Assembly: GCA_026122225.1 (NCBI GenBank)
Contig: JANEZZ010002699.1
Coordinates: 310,001-374,000 of the forward strand
Length of the DNA stretch: 64,000 bases
Origin: Heloderma charlesbogerti
Taxonomy: Eukaryota; Chordata; Lepidosauria; Squamata; Helodermatidae
Direction of reading: 5' to 3'
A program made the translations under genes and the position numbers. Below, piece by piece: positions 1 through 9,700 of this stretch. Under the pieces are notes generated by a model. That model was given only the letters and a program-made list of their open reading frames with translations. It made no database searches and was not told where the DNA came from. Within the stretch, counting starts at the first letter, position 1, and every line of letters begins with the position of its first letter.

Positions 1-448
1 CCCCTTTTGAAAAAAAAAATCCATCCAGAGATAATTGTAATACATGAATGCATTTCTCCAAAAGGAATACTCCTTTGATGTAATTCTGCTCCCAATGAAA
101 GCAGAGGTGCTACATTTCTTGCTCTTTGAGACAGCAAATACCAAGCAACATATTCATCCTTCATCCATTCATTGCATTGTGTGGGAGGCCATTGGGGAAC
201 ATCATGGAGATTCCTCATGATGGTATGAAATCTTGTCAACTAAAAGTAATTTAAAATAAAATATTTCATGGCTCATTTGGTCCCCCCCTCTGAGGTCATC
301 CAGACACACACTTGTTTTTGTTGTGCACAATGCCAAAGTATTAAAGAACACCACAGACTGACACGTTGACCTTGTGCACTCACTGAGAAGAAACATTTCC
401 CCATTTTTCCTATTTAAAAAATAAGATACAATGAAACCATCAAATGAG

Positions 449-480
<32 letters not shown>

Positions 481-481
481 C
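449..481. repeat. (AATC)n microsatellite
   Basis: About eight units of TCAA/AATC. The unit B equivalent at 33173-33202 is shorter. Confidence 0.9.
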
Positions 482-1209
482 TAAAAAAAAAATAGCTCAC
501 TTGCTTATACTCCCGAAGCATGCACAAATAAATAGACCTTTAACAGGCATGTAGGGATGGATGGACTCATCTTCATCCAGGATGGGGGGGAGCTTGACAA
601 TCTACCCCCCCAGCTTGCTTAGCCGAGATATTCTGGTGAATAGCCCCTCCTCTCTGCACCAAGGACTCCAGTAGTCAAGCTCTGGTGCTTCATGTGCACA
701 AGGTCTGGAGTGCGAGTCCTCAGCTCAGCCAGCCCCCAGAGCTCTCACCTCAGCCTCCTCAGGAGGAGGCGAGGGCGCAGTGCTGAGTTGCTGTGGAGCA
801 ACAACCTTGCTCCCCACATCAGCTTTCAAGGGCTTCCGTAACAGCTGATGGGGCAGGATGGACATCGGAATGGGCAGCCCCCACTGCTCTTCCCTGGCCT
901 GCTCAAGAGGAGGCAAGGGGAGAGTGCTGGTGTGCTGCAGTGCTCCCAGCCTCTCACCAACCTCTAGCGTACTCAGCGGCCAGGCCCTCAGCACCCCAGG
1001 GATCAGCAAGCCGGGTCCAGACGGCTGGACAGGGGGGAGCCCATCAGATTCCTCCCCTTTTTGGCTCCCAGGATATCCCTACAGGGATCTAAAGGACAGC
1101 AGAATGTGGAACATCCAGTATGAAATCTGCCATTCTTGGACAAGGTGTGGAAACAGGTTGTGCTCTCACAGCAGCTCTCAGTACCTTTGGATGATGCAGA
1201 TTATTTAGA

Positions 1210-1975
1210 TCCCTTACATTTCTGGGATAGAAACAGCCTTTGTCACCCTGGTTGATGACTGACTCTGGGGAATTGATGAAGGGAATGCAACCCTGTTGAT
1301 TCTTCTGGACCGCTCAGTGGCTTCAGACCATGGCATCCTTGTATCCATCTGGGTTGGGCTTAGGAGGCATGGTGTTAAAATAGTTCTGGTCCTTTCTGGA
1401 GAAGTAGTCTCAGAATGTGGTGCTAGGGAATTTCTGCTCCACCCCATGGAGCAGAACCCTAGACTGTAGAGTGTCACAAGCTTCCATATTGTCCCCCATA
1501 TTTTTTGATACATCTACATGAAATTGCTGATGGAAGTTACCTGGAGTTGCAGGCAACAGGTCATCAATATGTGGATGATACTCATCTCTGCCTCTCATTC
1601 CAGTCTACACATTCCACAGGGAGTCTGTGGATTGCTGTGGAACACTGGAGGATATTTTGGGGTAGAGGAGGGTGAACAAGCTGAGACTGGTGTGCCAGCT
1701 GTGGCCTATTTGGAGAAGATGGACCTCACTCAGGGTTTTCATGCACTCCTGACATCTGGGCTGGATTCCTCTCACACACTGTAAGTGGAGCAGGATACCT
1801 CAGCTGATGGAAAAACCAGGTGCCTGAGTGTTGGTGAGGCTGAGGCAGTCAGATGATAAAATACCAATATCGCTCCAGCCAAACTGGTTACCAGTGAATT
1901 TCTGAGCCCAATTTAAAGTGCTGTTTTTTGTTTTTAAAGAATGAACTGGTTTGCAACCAAATGACTTGTAAGATT
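1210..1975 (+). mobile_element. Old L2-type LINE relic (reverse transcriptase), unit A
   Basis: Broken frames still show L2 reverse transcriptase landmarks: a decayed copy of the LLDLSAAFDTVDHGIL block near 1300 and HQYVDDTHL around 1560-1600, the equivalent of the YADD catalytic box. The same relic is in units B (33925-34600) and C (40760-41490), so it predates the duplication. Confidence 0.65.
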
Positions 1976-2756
1976 GCCTTCACCCATATCAGCCTCTTTT
2001 ATTTAGGGCAGAAGGCAGAAGGGGTCCAAATGATTCCTTCACACACTGGCTTCTTCAATACCTGGGAAATTTATTAAACGCACTCATGAATTTCAAATCT
2101 ACACATTAATGGGGGAAATTAATTTGGCGGAGGATTTAGACATCAAAACGAGCAGACCATACATAAAACATGCCAAACCCTCAATGGGTGAAGAGAAAAC
2201 TGGCCTGTGAGGATTTGGGGGAAATTAGCTGAATTCTCTGGGTGGATGAACCTGAAGGGTCCAGTTTGTAAAGTAGGCCACAGACCTGTATGGATCCTCC
2301 AGGCTCATTTTGGCTTCTGAGCCAAAGGAGGTCAGGGAAAAGCTAATGGGGCATCCCTAATGTTATTGGGCGAGAAGATGAAAGGTTCAGGGTGAGCTTG
2401 TCAGACTGGCGAGGAAATAAATTTTCAGAGCAATTTATCCTAACCTGGGATGGTGGAATCAGGCTACAGTTTCTACAAGAATGTCCTGAAAAGAGGACAG
2501 ACTTGAAGCTGAATTTTGGGGCACCTTGAAACTCCTGCATCTGAGTGGGTGAAGGAAAAATGTGTCTGTTCAAGCAGAAAAGGTTGCAGTGGGTCTCGGC
2601 CAGTGTTGCGAGAAGAACCTAACAAGCTGAAACAGTGGGGTTGGGACAATTCATTGCCCAAGCCATCTCAGTTCTGAAAGATGGCAATTTGGGATAAGTG
2701 ATCAAAGAATATGATGAGCCTGCAGCTATTCAAAGATAGTGTTGTTTTTGCAGTGT

Positions 2757-2850
2757 CGAAAACTTCATAGAATTGTAGGGTTGGAAGGGGCCTACAAGGC
2801 CATTGAGTCACCCTGCTTAATGCAGGAATCCAAGTCAGAGCATCAAACTT
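2757..2850 (-). mobile_element. CR1 LINE 3' end fragment
   Basis: Reads in reverse as the CR1 3' end, with GGCCTTGTAGGCCCCTTCCA and a single ATTCTATG unit. Units B (35557) and C (42470) lack it. Confidence 0.75.
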
Positions 2851-3439
2851 CCTGGTCTTACACATGGCCATTGACTTTATCATGCTTTGGGACTCCTGTC
2901 CTAAGGCTATTGAACTTTTGCAGTTCGGATTAGATTGGTTTGGCTAGATCTGACCTTGTGTATGTGACCTGCAGGCTTATTAGTCACCATCACTTTGCTG
3001 TCACTTCCCTGCCTTGGCTCAGTCAAGGATCTCTTACAAGGAGCCATGTCTGTCATTGACAACTATGGCCATAGCTGGTGAACCATGAGTTGGGTCAATG
3101 ATGTAGAGGATAAAGAAATGCTTCTTTATAGCTAGGGGTGCCATCCATCCATGCAGGTGCTGCTGTATGTCTGGGAGTAGCATGCTTCGGAAATTGCACA
3201 GCTGTGCAGGGAATGAGTCTGGGATGAGCAGTGATGTCACCTGATGCATCGTTTAAGTTCTCCCAAACTCTTGACAAACTCAACAAGATTATGGACACCT
3301 TGGATGAGCTCACAAGTGGTGCTGCTAAGGGGGGGGGAGGGAAAGAGGAAGGAATTAGATTGGCACCCCCCCCCCTTTGTGGGTGGTTGGCAAGACTAAC
3401 CTATGTAGCATAAAAGGTGCAATTGGTGGGTTTATTTGG

Positions 3440-3892
3440 TGTTGCTGCCTCTCATTAGAAAGGAAATTGAGTAGAGAAAGGAAAGCAGAATGAGCACTCA
3501 CCAGTCCCACTTTCATGCAAAGAGCCAAGAATAAATAGAGACCACAGTCGTCTTTATTTAAGAAAGAAAAACAGCTGTACTCATGAGTATTCTTGCATAA
3601 TATGCAGGTACAGCTTACAGTTTCAAATAGGAGTGTGTTCGGTATATTCCTACAACACTAGCCCGAGAGAGAGCATAAGCACACCATGTGCTCCTAGCAG
3701 TGGAGGAAGGCAGAGAGAAAGAGGGAGAGGGAGAGAGAGAGAGAGAGGAAGAAGGAAAGGGTGGAGCAGGAAGCTATTGCTAGAGTTGCTGAAGCTAGCT
3801 ATGCCCCCAAATCCCTATGCATTAACTAGCTAAATGCCAAACCGCCTCCCTTCCTGTAGCTTGCAGATGAAGTTGCAATATTCCCAACAGCA
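3440..3892 (-). mobile_element. LTR-like element (solo LTR candidate) 1
   Basis: About 450 bp that begins TGTTG and ends CAACA/GCA. On the minus strand it contains AATAAAG followed by an R/U5-like stretch. A second diverged copy lies at 4850-5299. It includes a GA-rich simple repeat at about 3715-3760. I could not resolve a target duplication. Confidence 0.45.
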
Positions 3893-4849
3893 ATTGGGAG
3901 GGTCAGGAAAAAGATCAGAGCTGGCACTCTTCCAAGTTATGATCCCAACATTATTTACTAGTTCCCAGTTTCTCATCTGTATGAAACTTTGAAACAGAGC
4001 TCAATAAGTAACTGAATAAGGACCGAATGTTTACATGGCCCTGCACCTGACACTAAGCAATGGAATGCAACAATATCATAAATCTCCTCCTGGATGTGTT
4101 GGTGGCCCAATGGTGTTTCTCTGGCAAAGGCCTGGCCAAGCTCAATCGTCCAATGGCTGCCCCCCTAACTAGGATATGGTGCAGCTCCAGTGACTTTGCA
4201 CAAACACCTTGTCCTCCATCCATACATCTGTACATGGAGTTTCATGGAATTGAAGAAGTTGCAGAGTGGATGTTTCCTTCCCTTAGAATGATCAGATTCT
4301 GTGATTTATTCTTGTTCTTGCCAAAGTTTAAGGGGATCTCCCCAAAGGTTGCCTTTGAGTCCAAAAATAAAAACACAAGCATCAAGAACCACATGAGGTA
4401 ATAATGGGATGCTAACAAAACCACCACCAAATCACAGAAACATATGTATATGTGGACACAGAGGTGATGTATGATTTGATGATGGCTTGGGAATTTATAA
4501 AGATCCCAAGGATCTATGCCTCGAATCCATGTTTTTGTGCCATGACAGTACTGGAGATGCTGGATAAGTTTATGGTACAGTACATGGAGACAGAAATTAT
4601 CTGTGATTTGATGGTGGGTTGTTGGGGGAGGGATCCCATCAGGATAGGCCAGGGCTGACTCCAGATTGGAGGGGCCTGACGTGTCCTCTGCTGGTGGCTT
4701 TACCTGGCTGTGATTGCAGCACTTGGCAGTTGGGTCTAGATGCCCTTTTTACTTTCCCACAATGCCTATAGCAGGGGTGTTGAACTTCAGGGCCATGGAC
4801 CAAATCCAGCCCACCTGGGGTCCCAGTCCTGATGGGAATTACATAGTAA

Positions 4850-5299
4850 TGAGGCCTCCTGTTAGAAAGGCAGATAGCAGAGAAAAAACAAAAGGCAAAA
4901 CAGAAGGAGCATTTACCAGTCCTACATGAACACAGGCTACCTTCGATTAACAAAAGGGGACCACACTCTTCTTCAGTGAAGAAAAGAAAAACAGTTTACT
5001 CACAAGTACTCTTGCGTATATACCGTGTGAAGTTTCAAGAGAGTTCGTCCGGTCCATTTTCTATTCCATTCCACCGGGAGGAGTGAGAAAAAGCAAGCAC
5101 ATGCCCTCTCAGCAATGGTGGAAGGTCAGAGAGAGGGTGGGGGAAGGACAGGGAGGAGCACAAGAAAACCATCACAGGAAACCACACTGTAAGCTGTCCA
5201 GATGCTAAGGCTAGCTATGACACAAACCCGCCTGAATTAACTAACTGCAACACTGTCCCCTTCCTGGAACATGCAGACAAGGTTGCAATATTCCCAGCA
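4850..5299 (-). mobile_element. LTR-like element (solo LTR candidate) 2
   Basis: Diverged relative of 3440-3892 with the same end TTGCAATATTCCCA. Unit C continues directly across this position (near 43660), so this is an insertion private to unit A. Confidence 0.45.
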
Positions 5300-5549
5300 A
5301 CTCCAGCATTCTGGGGTTCCCTAGGTAGCCATGTTGCCTTTCCCTAACAAGCTGATCATTTGGAGGTTTCCTGGCTTTTGCTTATTTCCCTCTCCTTCTA
5401 AAAGCTTGAAATGCTTCTCCTAAGGCTAAGTTGCTGGCAGTAAGAGTTTTCGGTGGGTGGCCCTGAATTGTGCTACTCTGACTGTGTCAGCTCTAATTTA
5501 CTTCTTCCCCAAACAAGATTACACACATTTTAGTGAGCTCACTGGTAAT

Positions 5550-5690
5550 ACTCATGGCACTGCCTTCCCTAACTGGGTGCCTTCCAGATGTGTTTGACTG
5601 CAGCTCCCATAATTCCCTGCCAATGTGGTCACTGAGAATTATGGGAGTTATAGTCCAACTTGCCTGGAGGTCCCAGGCCAGGGAAGGCTG
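5550..5690. repeat. Short hairpin repeat (MITE-like)
   Basis: Contains TGCAGCTCCCATAATTCC and, about 40 bases later, its imperfect reverse complement GGGAGTTATAGTCCAAC. Related hairpins occur at 43910-44020 and 7675-7790. Confidence 0.5.
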
Positions 5691-6169
5691 TCAGAGGGGG
5701 AGAGTTCAGTTATATCGTCAGGTGTCTTTTATTGCTAGCAAACCTGTTTTATCAAGGTACAGGGGTACAATTGGGAGCATCAGGGAAGGGAGCAGGGCTG
5801 GGAAAGTGTCCCAAGTTGCATGCACATCCACTTACATCAGGGATGGGGAAGGTGTGGCCTTCCTGGTGTTCTTGGTCTGCAACTCCCATCTTCCATCATT
5901 ATTGGCTATGGTGTCGAGGGGCCAATAATATCTGGAGGCCCATGTGTTCCTGACCATTGGTATACATCTAAAAACTTTTTCTTGATCCTGGCTCTTCTGT
6001 ACATATTTCTTTAAGAAAGGTCAGGCCAAACTCACCTTTCCCCCATCGCTGACCCTTGACAGAAGATGGAGCCACATCTGGAATTCTTGTAAACATGTTT
6101 TTCTCCAGCTCGGCACCTGCGTCTTGAGCCACATGGAGAGTTCATGAAGTTGCGGAAGTGACACTTCCC

Positions 6170-6565
6170 CTTATAATTATCACAGACATAGTGATTAATT
6201 CTGGTTCTTGCCAAAGCTCAAGAAATATTTTTTTTTTATTTTTACCAGAGATTGCCTTTGAGACTGATGACCTAAACATCAGAATCGAATGTAACATAAT
6301 GTACCTTCTAGCACTATGCCTGGACAAAACCTGGTGTATATAATATCTCATGTGCCACGGAGAGCTTGGGCTGAGATCCCGGGCAGGCTGGGATGATGAC
6401 TGTGCTTGTGGTGTAGTTCAACAGAACTCCCCTTCTACTCGGCACTCGCTGTATTTGGAGAGACTCACCAGCCTCGGCCTGGCATGAGTTTCCTGGCTCC
6501 TTCTGACCAGCTGGCTCGGGAGGTGAGAGGAAGAGTCCCAATGGCAGTTTAGCAGGAAACCCAAA
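6170..6565 (+). promoter_or_regulatory. Putative promoter and 5' leader of V2R unit A
   Basis: A TATA-like motif (TATATAAT, 6337-6344) lies about 220 bases before the start codon. The same stretch is kept in unit B (CATATAATA at 38993) and, as a relic, in unit C (54114-54124). Two short upstream open frames lie between the TATA motif and the start. Promoter activity is inferred from position and conservation only. Confidence 0.5.
6484..6552 (+). promoter_or_regulatory. Upstream ORF (22 codons) in V2R leader
   Basis: An ATG-to-TAG frame ends 13 bases before the V2R start. The unit B leader keeps it at exactly the same length (39134-39202). A shorter uORF lies at 6392-6415. Both could lower translation of the main frame. 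This is inference, because the transcription start is unknown. Confidence 0.4.
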
Positions 6566-6786
6566 ATGGTATCACTGCTCCTGCTGCTGCTTCTGCTGCT
6601 GCTGCCTCCTGCAGCCTGTGAGATGCAGAGTTTAACGTGTCCCCCAAATCTGATGGAGCACCAAAAGGGAGCATCGAATTACTACCGGCCTGGAGACATC
6701 CTCATTAGTGGAGTCATATCTTCACAAATGTTTGAGTATCACGACCCATACATCTTTTCAGAGTCCCCGTTAAACAGGCGTGATTG
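6566..6786 (+). CDS. V2R unit A exon 1 (signal peptide and N-terminus)
   Basis: Begins at an ATG in good context (A at -3, G at +4) and encodes 73 complete codons plus two bases. A run of ten leucines from CTG/CTC/CTT codons is followed by PPAAC, a typical signal peptide with cleavage near residue 18. The donor is G|GTAAGT at 6787. The split codon TG|T gives Cys74 when joined to exon 2. Reading through the donor hits a TAA at 6788, which supports the splice. The exon is nearly identical to the unit B copy at 39216. Confidence 0.92.
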
Positions 6787-9700
6787 GTAAGTCATGACCA
6801 TTTCTTTGCTCCCAACCTGCAATCCAATTATCCCCATCTTTTGGAGACCATCCCTGGCAAATCACTCTCCCTGCTTTTCCCTCTTGCGTCTTTTGAAGGA
6901 GGATTGGGGGCTCACTTAACATGAAGGCAACATTTAGTTAAGTCTGATTGCCCATGATTGGATAATAAGGGTTTCCTTGCATAGTTTCAACCAAAAGAAA
7001 AAAAAAGATTCCATATCTAATCAATATTAATGTTACCTTGGCTGTCTTCAAGTTAATTTATTATTTTCCTTATGAAGGTCATAATGCTTTCAGGCATTAA
7101 GTATCGATCAACTGATGGATTTCTTGCAATTGAAATGTATGGGTCTGTGGTCTTTTATGCTGGTCTCTGACTAATTGAGTTGCAAAGGTGAACATTTCAA
7201 CTTAGACTAGACCACCTAATTAACCCCTGGAAGTGATGCTTATTTATTTTATTCCCCTGTCTGAACACTCAATTTCTACATAGAAGCAACCACCCACCCA
7301 CATCTCTTTAAAGCAGCCAATACTATCAAAGCTACTGGAACCCACTACAGGCATTTCCCAAAGTTTCATGATATCTATATATCTGTATTCATTTAACAGA
7401 AAACCTATGGTTTACAAAACAACATTAAGGCTAAACAGCTTTCAATCAAACATCAAAAAATAGGGACACTGTGAGCTAAGACTCACGAGCCTTATCACCA
7501 CATCCTCCCTATGGAGGCAGAAGGTGCAGGTCAAATTCCCATTGTCCCAAAGCAGGTAAAACATGTGGACAGGATGGAGAATACTATATGGAGAGGTAGC
7601 TGTGAGGTTGTGGGGAACTGATGATGAACAACTTAGTGCCACCGACTTCTCTCTTTTTTAGAGCAGCTTTCCCCAACCTGGTGCCCCCAGCTGTGTTGGA
7701 CTGCAATCCCCATCACTGCCAGTCAATATGCCCCATGGTCAGGAATGCTAGGAGTTGTGGTCCCAAACATCTGGAGAGCAGCAGGTTGAGGAGGGGAGTT
7801 TGGCATCCTTACCAAATACAGGGCTCTGGCCAATCTCTCTCTCTCACACACAGCACCACCACTGAAGGCAAAAGGGGCAATGAATCAAAGAAGTTGAAAC
7901 AGAGCATGTGTCCTAAGCCAGGCACTTTCAACTTTTTGTGAATGTCCTGCCCTTCAAAGAGCCAATGCTTTTTTTATTATTTAAAGGTGTTTATACAAAA
8001 GTTACGGTCCTCTCTCCCCGCTTCCAAATGAGAGAGGAGCAGACAAACTTTAGTTTGGCTGTCATTAACTCCTTTCAGAAGAGTAGTTTGTAAACCTATA
8101 CCACTTACTTGGGAGTAAACCCCATTGAACTCAGTGGGGCTTACTTCTGAGGAGCTGAGGAACCTTATGACAAAGGTGAAAGAAGAAAGTGCAAAAGCTG
8201 GGTTGCAGTTCAACCTCAAAAAACCCAAGATTATGGCAACCAGCTGGATTGATAACTGGCAAATAGAGGGAGAAAATGTGGAGGCAGTGACAGACTTTGT
8301 CTTTGTAGGCGCAAAGATTACTGCAGACGCTGACTGCAGCCAGGAAATCAGAAGACATTTATTTCTTGGGAGGACAGCAATGGCAAATCTTGATAAAATA
8401 GTGAAGATCAGAGACATCACACTGACAACAAAGGTCTGCATAGTTCAAGCAATGGTCTTCCCCGTAGTAACCTATGGCTGCGAGAGCTGGATCATAAGGA
8501 AGGCTGAGCGAAGGAAGATAGATGTTTTTGAACTGTGGTGCTGGGGGTGGTGACAGCCGACAGGAAGCTTTGGTGTGGGCTGGTCATGAAGAGTCGGAAG
8601 CGACTGACCGAATAAACAACAAACAATACCCAGAAAGTCCAACTTTTTCCCCAAGTTCTCTCCCCTATATCTGAATCATGTTATTTGTGACTTGGTTCTG
8701 CTGCAGTAGATTTTGCTCCCCTACTTGCCCCATTACACATCAGCATTAATCCCCCTATAAGAACCATCTCTTACCCCTTAACCTTTAAACTCCCCATACC
8801 CCATATTGTACCCAAATGAGAATTGCAAGGCTCTAGAAAATCCTTACACTGAGATTCATATAGTATGAAAAGGGCTATAGATTTTAAAAAGAAAGAAAGT
8901 GACATTTTGTCTTCTTTGCATGAAGGATGACAGTGTGACACATATCTTTTAATTTGTATTTATTGTTTTCCAGTCGTGTACGTCTGAGGTACTGGCACAG
9001 CTTGTCCTTCTTGTTTGCCATCCAGGAGATCAATCAGAATCCCAGGCTCTTACCCAACATCACCCTGGGCTATGACATCTATGAGAGCCATTATTATGGA
9101 AGAACCACTTCCTATGCCATGCTACACCTGCTTATGGGTGGGGAAAGCAATCTTCCAAATTACAACTGTGGGAGAAGGAATAACCCGCTGGTCCTTGTTG
9201 AAGGGGTTGAATCCGACCTCTCCATCCTGATTTCAGTCATGTCAGGCATCTACAAGATCCCACAGGTATGAATGGGGAGGGGAGGGGAGGCCAGCTGCAT
9301 TTCAATGGGAGCTGGCCTCTGTCAGCTTGGACTCCATTCCAGAGCATCTCTGCTCACTGGGGAAGCAGGTCCCCTGGACTGCATATTGGAGGTGAGTAGT
9401 GATCGTGAAGACTCTGTTGAATGGGAGCCAAGGCAGCAAAATGTGTGACTGAAGGAGGACCATAATCAGGTATCAGCATGGGGGTGGGGGCACTTGCCAA
9501 GACCTCATGGGCTCAGAGGGGCCCAGCCCCCAACCCTGTCCATTCCTGCTTCTCTCTTTTTGGCTGTGATTGAATGGAGGTGAAGCAAAGCCAGCACTTG
9601 AACACAGGGAAGTCAGCACAAGCCTAGGGATGGACAAAAGGGACTTAACTTGTCCCGCAGCTTGCGTCGTGGTGGGGGGGGGAGATGCTTCGGTTCTCCC

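Larger units (their letters stand above)
1..6790 (+). repeat. Segmental duplication, V2R upstream region, unit A
   Basis: Upstream block of the tandem V2R array. By eye, 1-540 pairs with 32741-33260; 840-1960 with 33540-34600 and 40365-41490; 2000-2760 with 34870-35560 and 41700-42460; 2855-3050 with 42475-42660; 4030-4860 with 43000-43640; and 6040-6790 with 38690-39440. Unit A carries private insertions: a CR1 piece at 2757-2850 and two LTR-like elements. Confidence 0.8.

Noticed and set aside
793..1208. Overlapping 99-116 codon frames near 0.8-1.2 kb
   Set aside because: No domain, no splice context, and frames are not conserved in the paralogous copies at 33.5 and 40.4 kb. Chance frames in GC-rich repeat.
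7977..8441. 154-codon minus-strand frame
   Set aside because: Antisense shadow of the BovB RT frame at 8125-8553.
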